DNA of 36,181 bases from Eisenbergiella porci (GTDB lineage Bacteria > Bacillota > Clostridia > Lachnospirales > Lachnospiraceae): assembly GCF_009696275.1 (NCBI RefSeq), contig NZ_VUMI01000057.1, positions 1-36,181 on the forward strand, given 5' to 3'. The position numbers and the translations under genes were made by a program. Below are positions 14,714 through 23,824 of the stretch, piece after piece. Numbering within the stretch: the stretch's first letter is position 1; every line of letters begins with the position of its first letter. The notes below the pieces were generated by a model, which did not search any database, had not been told where the DNA came from, and saw nothing but the letters and a program-made list of their open reading frames with translations.

Positions 14714-16945
14714 ATGTGGAAGGACTATTCATCAGGCTTTATCAAGAGTAACAAGGCGTCCAGCCTGTCCATCATGGCTGCGGCCCTCATTGCCGCCCTG
14801 TTCCTGTCTTTTCTGTGCACCCTTTTTTACAACTTCTGGATGGATGAAACGGCGCGCATCATCCTGGAGGATGGGGACTGGGACGGACGGATCACCGGAG
14901 AAATCAGTGAACTGCAGCTAAGTACCATAAAAAGCTTTGCCAACGTGGAAAAGGCCGTCATCAACAACGCCCTTTCCGGCGCAAAAGGAACCGTTGTGGA
15001 TATTTATTTTTACAACAGAAGGGTTGCATATCAGGATATGCCCCTGATAGCGGAAAGGCTGGGGCTGGAGGATAATGCGGTCAGTTATAATACGCTGCTT
15101 CTGTCCCAGTATCTGATTCACGATCCCAACGCGAAACAGCCGCCCATGCTGCTGAGCCTTTATCTTGTGGTGCTGGTTTTGGTATCCTTTTCCCTGATTT
15201 TAATCATCCACAATTCCTTCGCCGTATCCATGAACGCACGAATCCACCAGTTCGGTATTTTTTCCAGTATCGGCGCCACGCCGGGGCAGATCCGGTTCTG
15301 CCTGATGCAGGAGGCCGCCGTACTCAGTCTGGTTCCGATTCTGGCCGGCTGGCTGCTTGGAATCGCACTCGGCTTTGGGGTAATGAAGGCGGCGAATCTG
15401 CTTGTGTCACAGCTGCCGCAGCGGGACAATATGCTCCTACAATTTTACTATCATCCCGCGATTTTTGCGGTTACCATCCTCGCCTCACTTTTTACGGTGC
15501 TCTTTTCCGCCTGGCTGCCAGCGATTAAACTCAGCCGCATGACGCCCCTTGAGGCCATCCGGAATGCGGGAGGGCTGCAGCTTAAGAAAAAGAAAAAATC
15601 CAGGCTGCTGGCGCTGCTGTTCGGCATGGAAGGGGAACTGGCGGGCAATGCGCTGAAGGCACAGAAAAAAGCCCTGCGCACCTCCACCCTTTCCCTGACG
15701 CTGTCTTTTTTTGGTTTTTCCATAATGATGAATTTTTTCAGCCTTTCCACGCTCAGCACCCAATACACCTATTTTGAGAAATACCAGAATGTATGGGATA
15801 TCATGGTGACCTTAAAGGATACAGAAATAGAAAATTTCGGGCTGACGGAAAAGCTGCGGGAAATCCGTGGAATCCAGGACTGCGTTGTATATCAGAAGGC
15901 CATGGCAAAGGTCCGCATTCCTGACAGCTGGCAGAGTGACGAGCTGGCCGCACTGGGCGGGCCGGCTGTGCTGGCCGGACAGGCAGAGTCCGGCGCCACT
16001 GACGCTGCAGCTGCCAAAGAAGCCGGCGCCTGGCTGGCAGAAGCGCCCATCGTCATACTGGACGATGACGCTTTTAGAGCATACTGCGAAGAAATCGGCA
16101 TCACGCCACGCCTTGACGGAACCATAATACTGAATCAGATCTGGGACAGCCTGCACAGTAATTTCCGGCACAGAATCTATGTTCCTTATGTAAAAGAAGC
16201 GCAGGATACAGTCACCCTGCTGAATGCGAAGCAGGAAAGCGGCCAGGCAGAAATTCCCGTACTCGCCTATACCCAGACCGTTCCCGCATTAAAGGAGGAA
16301 TATGATAATTATACCCTGGTGCAGTTCATGCCTCTTTCCTTATGGGAAAAAACAGCCGATCATCTGGGCGGCGCCGAAGAAGATACCTATATCCGGATTC
16401 TGTCCGAAAACAGAACGGATCCCGCTGGGATGGCTGCCCTGGAACAGGAGGTAAGCCGGCTTATCAGCCCGGACTATGACATGGTAAGCGAGAACCGGAT
16501 TCAGGATAAAATCACAAATGATCTGATGATTCAGGGCTATCAGCTGATTCTCGGCGGTTTGTGCGTAATGCTTGCCTTCATCGGCATTGCCAATGTCTTT
16601 TCCTATACTCTGGGCTTTCTTCATCAGCGGAAACGGGAATTCGCCCAGTATATGTCCGTAGGTCTGACACCGGGAGGAATCCGGAAAATGTTCTGTATTG
16701 AAGCGCTGGTCATCGCCCTTCGGCCGCTTATCATCACACTGCCGCTGACCGCAGCCTTTATTGTATTCGCAGTCAGGGCAAGCCGCCTGAATCTTTCAGA
16801 ATTTCTGCCGGTTGCCCCTGTGGCGCCAATTGCAGTGTTCAGTCTGGCGATTCTTGGTTTTGTAGCCCTGGCCTACTATATCGGCGGGAAAAAAATTCTG
16901 CGCTGCAGCATGGCGGAAGCGCTGCGTGACGATACGCTGGCATAG
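14714..16945 (+). CDS. FtsX-like ABC transporter permease
   Basis: This 743-residue integral membrane subunit has two FtsX-type domains. One membrane helix is near residues 18-40 and three are between about 143 and 275 (LYLVVLVLVSFSLILII and on). After a helix near 325 comes a large extracytoplasmic domain (about 345-605). Three C-terminal helices follow, from about 610 (LILGGLCVMLAFIGIANVFS) to the end. The FtsX signature is seen in HQFGIFSSIGATPGQIR and KREFAQYMSVGLTPGGIR, the same motif in each repeat. Architecture is that of MacB-like or peptide-type exporters that act on periplasmic or membrane substrates such as lipids or antimicrobial peptides. Substrate is unknown. It pairs with the ATPase just upstream and ends at a strong terminator. 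Confidence 0.9.
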   Translation: MWKDYSSGFIKSNKASSLSIMAAALIAALFLSFLCTLFYNFWMDETARIILEDGDWDGRITGEISELQLSTIKSFANVEKAVINNALSGAKGTVVDIYFYNRRVAYQDMPLIAERLGLEDNAVSYNTLLLSQYLIHDPNAKQPPMLLSLYLVVLVLVSFSLILIIHNSFAVSMNARIHQFGIFSSIGATPGQIRFCLMQEAAVLSLVPILAGWLLGIALGFGVMKAANLLVSQLPQRDNMLLQFYYHPAIFAVTILASLFTVLFSAWLPAIKLSRMTPLEAIRNAGGLQLKKKKKSRLLALLFGMEGELAGNALKAQKKALRTSTLSLTLSFFGFSIMMNFFSLSTLSTQYTYFEKYQNVWDIMVTLKDTEIENFGLTEKLREIRGIQDCVVYQKAMAKVRIPDSWQSDELAALGGPAVLAGQAESGATDAAAAKEAGAWLAEAPIVILDDDAFRAYCEEIGITPRLDGTIILNQIWDSLHSNFRHRIYVPYVKEAQDTVTLLNAKQESGQAEIPVLAYTQTVPALKEEYDNYTLVQFMPLSLWEKTADHLGGAEEDTYIRILSENRTDPAGMAALEQEVSRLISPDYDMVSENRIQDKITNDLMIQGYQLILGGLCVMLAFIGIANVFSYTLGFLHQRKREFAQYMSVGLTPGGIRKMFCIEALVIALRPLIITLPLTAAFIVFAVRASRLNLSEFLPVAPVAPIAVFSLAILGFVALAYYIGGKKILRCSMAEALRDDTLA

Positions 16946-16980
16946 AAACCTTTTTAACTGATATAAATTTATATAAAAAA

Positions 16981-17028
16981 CTGCCGTATTTCAACTGTTG
17001 GACAGTCATAATACGGCAGCATTTTTTT
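16981..17028 (+). terminator. Intrinsic terminator after the ABC exporter genes
   Basis: CTGCCGTATT (16981-16990) pairs with AATACGGCAG (17010-17019), with an inner ACTGT/ACAGT stem, followed by CA and seven T (17022-17028). It is 35 bp after the permease stop and may also serve the convergent small gene. Confidence 0.85.
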
Positions 17029-17040
17029 CTCATTCAACTG

Positions 17041-17475
17041 CTACAGATAACATTTCAGATCTTCACAAAGCTGTTCCTCAATGGATATCAGCTCTTTACA
17101 AGTCTTTTTTGCAGAATTTTCAGCGCCTTCATACTGGTTGAGGTATCTGTTCAGGGATTTTATTCCCATATTGCAGCCGTCTGTAATCAGATCCGCCACT
17201 GTGGCATCGCTGTTATCCATGCTCAGCTTCACGTTTGTTTTCATCCAGGACATGCTTTTTGCCATTGCGGAGGGTTCCTTTTCTTCCGAATCTAAGCGGT
17301 CCAGCATTTCCCAGATCTCATTTTCCAGCTTTTCATGATGCACTTTGCTTTCCTCAAGCAGTTTCTTCATATTGCTGTCGCACACCTTTTCCAGAACCTC
17401 GTCTATGGAGGATACTGCCATTTTCGTGCCGGCATCACATTCACGAAGTAGTTTTACCGTATCTGAATTTTCCAT
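17041..17475 (-). CDS. Small helical protein, possibly ferritin-like/DUF2383-type
   Basis: This 144-residue protein appears entirely alpha-helical and charged, consistent with a four-helix bundle. It has no signal peptide and no membrane segment. A VHHEKLENEIWEML segment has a His-His-Glu pattern, and there are four cysteines. It resembles small ferritin-like or DUF2383-type stress proteins of clostridia, but I could not identify the family with certainty and no metal site can be assigned. The start at 17475 follows AAAAGGAGT. It is a single gene, with a 26-bp dyad upstream, and converges on the ABC exporter terminator. Confidence 0.6.
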   Translation of the reverse strand: MENSDTVKLLRECDAGTKMAVSSIDEVLEKVCDSNMKKLLEESKVHHEKLENEIWEMLDRLDSEEKEPSAMAKSMSWMKTNVKLSMDNSDATVADLITDGCNMGIKSLNRYLNQYEGAENSAKKTCKELISIEEQLCEDLKCYL

Positions 17476-17495
17476 TGTGTACTCCTTTTTATTTT

Positions 17496-17521
17496 TAGTA
17501 TTTCAGAAATTGTAAATACTA
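17496..17521. promoter_or_regulatory. TAGTATTT-N10-AAATACTA dyad upstream of the small helical gene
   Basis: Perfect eight-bp arms (17496-17503, 17514-17521) are separated by ten bases. It lies about 20 bp upstream of the start codon, over the likely promoter of the minus-strand gene. The size is suitable for a dimeric repressor, but the regulator is unknown. Confidence 0.55.
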
Positions 17522-17603
17522 TGCATGAAACGGATCGGCGTTAAACAGCTGAAAAAAGTTTATTTTCTCCATATAGCCTATGTCTGTTACACACATAAAG
17601 AGG

Positions 17604-17632
17604 CCGGCATAAACTCCCGTGAGCTATGCCGG
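17604..17632 (-). terminator. Hairpin after the flavoprotein fragment, possible terminator
   Basis: CCGGCATA and TATGCCGG (17604-17611, 17625-17632) form an eight-bp stem with a partly pairable loop. On the minus strand it is followed by CCTCTTT. It may be the native terminator of a gene whose middle and end were lost. Confidence 0.45.
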
Positions 17633-17639
17633 TCCCAAA

Positions 17640-18120
17640 TTTCGGATGCCTGCCTTCCGGCCGTCCTGGGCTCCTATTGCCACATAGAAGGCCTTGTACC
17701 CATCCTGTCTCAGTTTTTGGACAGTGATGTCCCGGCCGACTTCCACGCCGCATTTGAATTCCACTCCCATTTCCCGCAGCACATCGATCTCAGCTTCAAT
17801 CACATCTTTTTCCAGACGGAAGGAAGGAATGCCATTCATCAGCATGCCGCCGGGCCGTTTTTCCTTTTCAAAAACAGTGACCGGATATCCCATTTTTTTC
17901 AGATAAAACGCGGCGGACATTCCTGCAGGGTCTGCACCGATGACAGCTATTTTTTCCTGAAAGGGCTTTCCTGAATAGTTCAGCATGGGAGGAATATAGC
18001 GGTTTTCTGCATGTAGCTCCTGCTCTGCGATGAATTTCTTGATTTCATCAATGGCAACGGCCTGATCCACACGGCCCCTGGTACAGGCATCCTCGCAGCG
18101 GCGGTTACAGATGGCTCGTA
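17640..18120 (-). pseudogene. Internal fragment of a GltD-like FAD/NAD(P)-dependent oxidoreductase
   Basis: About 155 residues match the electron-transfer flavoprotein type found in glutamate synthase small subunits and related redox enzymes. The fragment begins inside the iron-sulfur cysteine region (AICNRRCEDACTRGRVDQAV). It continues with the FAD-binding loop VIGADPAGMSAAFYLKKMG, then EKEKRPGGMLMNGIPSFRL, and stops after YKAFYVAIGAQDGRKAGI. Both ends are abrupt: full-length relatives are over 400 residues. The FAD loop has aspartate where the third glycine of GxGxxG is expected. A longer open frame from 18196 reads non-homologous sequence at its start. No ribosome binding site was found. 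It looks like a leftover between two deletions. Confidence 0.8.
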
Positions 18121-18245
18121 TGATAATTTGCTGTCGCCAATTACAAGCATTTACACACCTGAGTAAACCACATAACATTGAACTACTTTCCGGCACTGCT
18201 AACCAATTACATTTACATTAAACTGACGAGTATTATCCATTCTAT
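18121..18245. other. Intergenic between the flavoprotein fragment and the GH120 gene
   Basis: This short AT-rich stretch has no gene and no terminator for the GH120 operon, which ends at 18246. Loss of the terminator would fit a deletion reaching close to the GH120 gene. Confidence 0.4.
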
Positions 18246-20252
18246 TTACAGAGGTATTTCCATTATCTCTTCCCTGAATTCAAACGGGCCGCTGACAGGG
18301 GAGTTCCTTCTATGTTTTCCCCAATAATCTTCATTAAAAGTAATGGGAGAGCCATCCGGATTTTCGAATAATTCTTCTGGTTCAAATGCTTCACCCAACA
18401 CCATTGTTGAGATCATTTCCGTATCATTTTCAGGCATATATTTAAAAAGATTTGTATGAAGGGTAATGCCATCCTTTTCTTCAACGAGTTTTAAGTCAAT
18501 TTGGTGTTCCGTATCTTTAACGTAACCGACTTCCCCATCATAAGGCTCCGCGCCATTGAAATACACATTGCCTCCGGAATATACCGGCAAATGATCATAA
18601 TACTTATCTCTTTCCTCACGGATTTTATAGTTTTCCTCCTGAAATTTATTAAAATATTCTTCGGAACTGGGATAACCGTCATAAGGCTTCGTTCCAACCA
18701 CATAATTCATTAAATCCAGTCCTTCTATATTCCTTTCCTTTGCATAATTCAGCAAAAGCTGACGAACCGGCTGTTGTACAAAAATGTTATTGTAGAATCT
18801 TGCATCTCCATGAAGAATCGTCATAAAACCATCAATTTCTGTCCGGTGCGGAACATGATAAGGTGTATATCGCGGTGAAGGAAAAAGCCTGCTTCCATTA
18901 TCAACGCCATTTCCAACATAGACAAAAGAACCTGCGATTAAGTTATGAACTAATGCAATTCCCTGTGTACAAAAACGCCCTGCCACTTCAGACAAAAAGA
19001 TATTGTTATCCATCAGTGTCGGTCCATGGGAAACCTCAACAAATATATCCTCCGCCACAGATAAATGCTCTGTTAATTCAGTCCCGTCCGGCGGTGTGTT
19101 TTTATAGAATAAATTTTGTGATACGCGAGTTCCCTGTGCCTGCCAGTCCAGCCATAATCCCCTGGTACAGTGATGGAATCTGTTTCTTCTGATAATTACA
19201 TCAATAGCGGCATGCATCTTTATTCCGCCTATTTCTGCACCGGCCAGATCCTGTTTATTATTGATATGGTGTATATTGTTATCTTCAATAACAGAAAACA
19301 CTCCGCCCAAATGACCCACAATACCGGTCTGTCCGCAATCATGGATATCGCAGCGCCTTATTATATGCGAGCCGATTCTTTCCTTTGTCCATCCTTCACG
19401 CTGAGCCTGACAAATAGCATCCCGCTCCGTCTGTGTTCCCGTCTTGGTGTGTTTTCTTGCCCACTTATTATCATTATTGGGCTGCAAATATTTACCAAGA
19501 GATATCCCGCTGCATTTTGCATTTGATATATCACAGTCCTCAATAATCCATCCCTTAGACCAGTGGGGACCTATCATACCCTCCTGGTAGGCAGTCGGCG
19601 GAGCCCACTGCGTGGCAGCCTTTGTAATAACAAATCCGGAAACAGTAATGTATCCGATTCCTTCTGCAGAAGGCCAGAAGCAATTTCTTCTGACATTAAT
19701 CTCTACATTTTCCATATTTGGATCATATTTATGAAAATTTGCATATATAATGGTATAATTATTTTCCTGCTCAGTATACCATTTGTACAGTGAGCCTTCC
19801 GGATCCCATGAGCCCTTATAAATAACAGGATTCAGAACCTCTTCTAACGAATCGGTTTCATATAATGCCTTATTATTGATGTAAACCTCACCCGTATGTA
19901 ACGGCTTAACAGCATCATACCAATCTCCGAATATTTTAACAGTATATGGATTATACTCTCCGAAAATACTGTTAGGAATTTTGGCTCTCCACACAGTGCC
20001 CTGATATCTTTCCCAATTTTTTACTTCCTCCGCACCTGATATAACTGCGCCGTTTTTTACTTCGGAACGATATACAATACGTCTTTCCGGTGTTCCTGCA
20101 CAGGCCGGATTAATATATTCCCTATATATTCCCGGTGCAACAATTACTTCATCTCCCGGTTTGGCAATGGCTGCTGCCTGGGCAAGTGAATTCAGCGGAT
20201 ATTCTTTTGTCCCGTCTCCTCCTCTGGATTCCTTTGATACATATATCTCCAT
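18246..20252 (-). CDS. GH120-type beta-xylosidase, right-handed beta-helix
   Basis: This 668-residue enzyme is predicted to release xylose from the non-reducing ends of xylo-oligosaccharides. The sequence follows the GH120 pattern I know from the Thermoanaerobacterium enzyme: an N-terminal MEIYVSKE strand, FGEYNPY and IFGDWYDA near residue 100, WAPPTAYQEG, GPHWSKGWIIED, IGSHIIRR and HLGGVFSVIEDN. The presumed catalytic aspartate is D369 (GLWLDWQAQGTRV) and the presumed acid/base is E406 (IFVEVSHGP). A TPPDGTELTEHL insertion between them may be a specificity loop. There is no signal peptide, so it acts in the cytoplasm. The start at 20252 follows GGAGGAATATT, better than upstream codons. It is the last gene of importer cassette 2, 35 bp after the GH43-like gene. 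Confidence 0.88.
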   Translation of the reverse strand: MEIYVSKESRGGDGTKEYPLNSLAQAAAIAKPGDEVIVAPGIYREYINPACAGTPERRIVYRSEVKNGAVISGAEEVKNWERYQGTVWRAKIPNSIFGEYNPYTVKIFGDWYDAVKPLHTGEVYINNKALYETDSLEEVLNPVIYKGSWDPEGSLYKWYTEQENNYTIIYANFHKYDPNMENVEINVRRNCFWPSAEGIGYITVSGFVITKAATQWAPPTAYQEGMIGPHWSKGWIIEDCDISNAKCSGISLGKYLQPNNDNKWARKHTKTGTQTERDAICQAQREGWTKERIGSHIIRRCDIHDCGQTGIVGHLGGVFSVIEDNNIHHINNKQDLAGAEIGGIKMHAAIDVIIRRNRFHHCTRGLWLDWQAQGTRVSQNLFYKNTPPDGTELTEHLSVAEDIFVEVSHGPTLMDNNIFLSEVAGRFCTQGIALVHNLIAGSFVYVGNGVDNGSRLFPSPRYTPYHVPHRTEIDGFMTILHGDARFYNNIFVQQPVRQLLLNYAKERNIEGLDLMNYVVGTKPYDGYPSSEEYFNKFQEENYKIREERDKYYDHLPVYSGGNVYFNGAEPYDGEVGYVKDTEHQIDLKLVEEKDGITLHTNLFKYMPENDTEMISTMVLGEAFEPEELFENPDGSPITFNEDYWGKHRRNSPVSGPFEFREEIMEIPL

Positions 20253-20287
20253 AATATTCCTCCATATATTAATACCTGCGGGATTAT

Positions 20288-21166
20288 TTATTGTTCCCTC
20301 AAGATATCCCAATTAAATCCATCCTGAGATGCTAAAAGCCCAAATGATGTATGTCCCTCTTTATCTTCTCCCATAAGTATCATCATCCAGCAGTCACTGT
20401 CTTTCCAGACAAACGGCGCTCCATATCTTGTAGTCATCCAGTCTTGCTCCGGAACCTCTATTCTTCCCTGTTTTCTCCAATGCAGCAAGTCCGGTGATAC
20501 CGCATATGCCAGATGCTGAGCCTTCAGTCCTTCACTGTAAATCATAACCCATTCTCTGCCGTTGTTAAAAACGGTAACATTTTCTGCACCGTCAGGAGCT
20601 TCATCACAAGCGCCAATCAGAGGACTGTCAACTGTTGTAATAATCCATTTCTTCAGCTGCGGATCTTCTGTGTACGCATGACCCACCAAATTTGTAGGGC
20701 TTTTATAATAAAGTCTGTCTGTTCCCACAAAAAAGCAATGCAGACGTTCCCCATCTGCCACAAAAGTCGGATCAATCACACGCTTTGCCTGATTCCATGG
20801 CAAATCCATGGCCTCCTCCAAAAAATAAACCGGTTCCGACCAGTTGATTAAATTATCAGAAATACTATAGCAAAGCATAGTTGGTACATCAGGATATGAC
20901 TGATATGGAAGTATGTACTTATCACTCCACCGGATTACATCCCCCGGAGAGGCAAAGCCCTTCGCAGAAATATCACGATCATCCTCAAAATGTATAAAAT
21001 CCTTCGTGAAAACATGCGCAACAGACCAGTTTTCCGGTTTGGTCCAATCATTATTTGAATAACGCGAGTAGAATAAATGATAACCGTCTGAGCCCTTAAA
21101 TACTGATGGATCCCTTAAATTATCCGATCTTTTCCAGACAGGATTGTATAATTGCTTTATGTCCAT
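20288..21166 (-). CDS. GH43-like five-bladed beta-propeller glycosidase
   Basis: This cytoplasmic protein of 292 residues (no signal peptide) has the repeated short beta-strand blades of the GH43/GH32/GH117-type propellers. Three acidic motifs fit the GH43 triad: RDPSVF near residue 18 (base), VIDPTF near 130 (pKa modulator), and DEAPDGAENVTVF near 185 (acid). The order and spacing are consistent, though motifs are divergent and the exact family cannot be fixed by eye. With GH120 it suggests arabinofuranosidase or xylosidase activity on arabinoxylo-oligosaccharides. The start at 21166 follows GAGGAGAAAAAAT. It is fourth in importer cassette 2, with a hairpin between it and the binding-protein gene. 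Confidence 0.72.
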   Translation of the reverse strand: MDIKQLYNPVWKRSDNLRDPSVFKGSDGYHLFYSRYSNNDWTKPENWSVAHVFTKDFIHFEDDRDISAKGFASPGDVIRWSDKYILPYQSYPDVPTMLCYSISDNLINWSEPVYFLEEAMDLPWNQAKRVIDPTFVADGERLHCFFVGTDRLYYKSPTNLVGHAYTEDPQLKKWIITTVDSPLIGACDEAPDGAENVTVFNNGREWVMIYSEGLKAQHLAYAVSPDLLHWRKQGRIEVPEQDWMTTRYGAPFVWKDSDCWMMILMGEDKEGHTSFGLLASQDGFNWDILREQ

Positions 21167-21186
21167 ATTTTTTCTCCTCATAATTG

Positions 21187-21219
21187 ATAAAGGCAGAGTC
21201 TTCTATTCTCTGCCTTTAT
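21187..21219 (-). other. Hairpin between the binding-protein gene and the GH43-like gene
   Basis: A perfect 12-bp stem (21187-21198 with 21208-21219) encloses nine bases. On the minus strand no T-tract follows, only TATCAATTA. Partial termination or 3'-end protection would give more binding protein than glycosidase. Confidence 0.6.
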
Positions 21220-21247
21220 CTTTGTAATCTGCAGATACCGCAAGACA

Positions 21248-22846
21248 TTATTTTACATAACGATCATAAGCCGCCTGTTCAACAGCAAGTACATCATCAA
21301 TTCCCATGTTTTTAAGCGTCTGGACAAAGCTGTCAAAGTTATCCAGGGGCTCTTTTCCCATGATGAATTTATTAATCATTTCATCCTTATAGGTCTGGAT
21401 TTCCGTATAAGTGCTGTTTATTACTTCTCTTTCTTCTTCAGTAAAGGAAAGTGCGGGAATCGTGGGGCGTATATACTGTTCCATGTCATTTCTGTAGTTA
21501 ACATAGGTTTCATCCAGCAAAGCATCCTCGTAGCCTATATCCTGCTTATATGCCCATTCTCTGTGTCCGTAAATATTCAGCATCGACAGAATGGAACGCC
21601 CCTGGGAATCATTTGCAATATTTTCCGTATAAGTGGGCTTTCCATTTTCCATAGTATATGTCTCACCTTCAATACCAAAGTTCATTAAAAGGCTGCCTTC
21701 TTCACTATAGAAATAATCGAACAGCTGCACGATTTCCTTGATATAAGGTGAATCCGCACTGATTGCGGTAAATCCCCTGATTGCCTGCATCTGGCTTGTT
21801 GTCATCTGGGTTCCGTCAGGCCCTTTCGGAGGAGCCACAACGACAAAATATGCATCTGAATCTGCATTTGCCGCACGCACCTGTGTTCCCAAAGAATATG
21901 CACGGGCTGTAGTATCCTGACATGCACCGGAAACTTCATTTGTTAATCTTGAAAGCCATACATTTGTATCGTTCGTTGCATACTCAGAATCAATCAGGCC
22001 TTCACTATACAATTTATTGATAAATTCCAATGCTTCTTTGCATCTCGGATCAGTATATGCGTACTTCACCTGGCCATCTTCAATAAAAAACTGTTCATTT
22101 GCTTCAAAACCGCTGATTCCGAACGCTTCCATAAATGCAAGTACACCAGCCTGTGTATTCCTTGTCGTATATGGTATTTCATCGGCTTCACCATTACCAT
22201 TAGGATCCTGTTCCTTAAATGCCTTTAAAACATGATACCAGTCATCCAATGTCACAGGCACTTCCAGGCCTAACTTATCCAGCCAGTCTCCACGCAGCAT
22301 CCATACCTTAAACGTTTTTACAGCCCCGATGAAAGGCAGGAAATATATATTTCCGTCGCTTGCTCTGATATCCCGGATATAGTCAGGGTTTTCATCTAAT
22401 ATTTTCTTTAAGTTGGGCGCATATTGATCAATATAATCGTCCAAAGCTGCAAATGTTCCCTGTTCAGCAACCTTCATCATATCATCCCGATATGTGCTGA
22501 CCATGATATCAGGTATATCGCCGGAAGCAACCGTTACATTAAATTTTTCACGGAATTGATCTTCCGTATTCGGTGCCGCAACAAATTCAAAATTTACCCC
22601 TGTACGTTTTGTTATTTCCTGAATAATAGGCAGGTCTGTACTTATGGCCTGATCTGCCGAATCCTGCAGAAACATACTGACCGTAATATTTTCATTGTTT
22701 TCCTCTTTTGAGGATTCAGACTCCCCTGCTGCCTCTGAACTAACTGTTGGCTGGTTGTTGTCTGATGCCGAATTTCCGCATCCGGAAAATGCTGTCAGGC
22801 ACACAGCTGATGCTAATACCAATGCAACTACTTTTTTTGCTACCAT
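21248..22846 (-). CDS. Extracellular solute-binding lipoprotein of importer cassette 2
   Basis: This 532-residue lipoprotein captures the oligosaccharide for the LplB/YtcP pair upstream. A signal peptide with lipobox FSGC puts the lipidated cysteine at residue 23, followed by a serine/glutamate-rich linker. The mature domain is a two-lobed family 1 fold. The loop DPNGNGEADEIPYTTR (around residue 215) resembles the acidic calcium-type loop common in LplA-like proteins and is shared with the third binding protein. The start follows GGAGGAAGTT. The GH43-like and GH120 genes downstream suggest xylo- or arabinoxylo-oligosaccharides as ligand. Confidence 0.92.
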   Translation of the reverse strand: MVAKKVVALVLASAVCLTAFSGCGNSASDNNQPTVSSEAAGESESSKEENNENITVSMFLQDSADQAISTDLPIIQEITKRTGVNFEFVAAPNTEDQFREKFNVTVASGDIPDIMVSTYRDDMMKVAEQGTFAALDDYIDQYAPNLKKILDENPDYIRDIRASDGNIYFLPFIGAVKTFKVWMLRGDWLDKLGLEVPVTLDDWYHVLKAFKEQDPNGNGEADEIPYTTRNTQAGVLAFMEAFGISGFEANEQFFIEDGQVKYAYTDPRCKEALEFINKLYSEGLIDSEYATNDTNVWLSRLTNEVSGACQDTTARAYSLGTQVRAANADSDAYFVVVAPPKGPDGTQMTTSQMQAIRGFTAISADSPYIKEIVQLFDYFYSEEGSLLMNFGIEGETYTMENGKPTYTENIANDSQGRSILSMLNIYGHREWAYKQDIGYEDALLDETYVNYRNDMEQYIRPTIPALSFTEEEREVINSTYTEIQTYKDEMINKFIMGKEPLDNFDSFVQTLKNMGIDDVLAVEQAAYDRYVK

Positions 22847-22943
22847 AACTTCCTCCTTTTTTGTTCCAATCCTTATTTTCGTTTCTGCAAATAATCTTTC
22901 CTCGCCCCTCCTTTTCCTTTTTTTCTGTATGAAAAAGGCATTT

Positions 22944-23813
22944 TCAGCCCTTTACAGAACCAACCATAATTCCCTTGACGAAATACTTTTGTATAAATGG
23001 ATAAACCATCATGATGGGTATCGTAGCTACCATAATTGTTGCATACTTTACTGATTCACTGATTTGGTCAGATCCATTTACCAAGTCGATAGACAGTTCA
23101 TTTGTCTGGTTTTGAATTACAATATCCCGCAGAATGATCTGCATAGGAACCAATTCCCTGTCTCTTAAATAAAGCATGGCGGGAAAATAACTATTCCACT
23201 GTGCCACCGCATAAAACAAACCTACGGTAACTATGCCCGGCAGTGAAAGCGGCAGAATAATTTTAAATAATATTTTCAGCTGGCTGCATCCGTCTAAGGA
23301 TGCAGATTCCTCCAGCTCATATGGAATCTGCTGAAAAAAATTCTTAAGAAGAATTACATTGAAAGACGAAACTGAAGTGGGCAGCAGTATGGACCAAACC
23401 GTATTATACATATTAAGCTTGGTAACTATTAAAAAGGTAGGTATCATTCCGGCGCTGAAGAGCATTGCAACCACAACAACAGCAGACATAAATTTTTGTC
23501 CCGGAAAGGACCTTCTTGATAAAGGATAGGCCGCAAGAGAAGATAAAAGCAGACTGACAGCCGTACCTGCCACCGTGTAAAATATTGTATTCAGATATGC
23601 TCTTCCAATCATGGGATAAGACAAAATCCTCTTATAAGCATCAATTGTCAGCCCCATTGGTATTATTCCCACTTTTCCCTGTGCCAGAAACTCAAAACTG
23701 CTTAATGAAGCGGCAAAAACATATAAAACCGGATATAATGCCGCCGCCATCAGCAAAAATAAAATAGTATAATTAATGCATTGAAAAATAATGCGTCCTT
23801 TACTTAATTTCAT
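22944..23813 (-). CDS. Oligosaccharide ABC transporter permease, YtcP/MalG type
   Basis: This 289-residue membrane subunit has about six membrane segments. The EAA loop is ESASLDGCSQLKILFKIILP, with a serine and leucine replacing usual residues, and the C-terminus QKYFVKGIMVGSVKG is typical of the type. The start chosen is ATG 23813, four bases after GGAGG; the longer frame from 23831 (TTG) overlaps the stop of the preceding gene and lacks a site. The LplB-type partner is 11 bp upstream and the binding-protein gene follows. No ATPase gene is near, so the energy subunit must be shared with other importers. Confidence 0.9.
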   Translation of the reverse strand: MKLSKGRIIFQCINYTILFLLMAAALYPVLYVFAASLSSFEFLAQGKVGIIPMGLTIDAYKRILSYPMIGRAYLNTIFYTVAGTAVSLLLSSLAAYPLSRRSFPGQKFMSAVVVVAMLFSAGMIPTFLIVTKLNMYNTVWSILLPTSVSSFNVILLKNFFQQIPYELEESASLDGCSQLKILFKIILPLSLPGIVTVGLFYAVAQWNSYFPAMLYLRDRELVPMQIILRDIVIQNQTNELSIDLVNGSDQISESVKYATIMVATIPIMMVYPFIQKYFVKGIMVGSVKG

Positions 23814-23824
23814 ATTTTCCTCCA

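Noticed and set aside
18121-18196. N-terminus of the flavoprotein open frame from 18196
   Set aside because: Homology begins only near the AICNRRCEDAC motif; the preceding residues are unrelated and there is no ribosome binding site.
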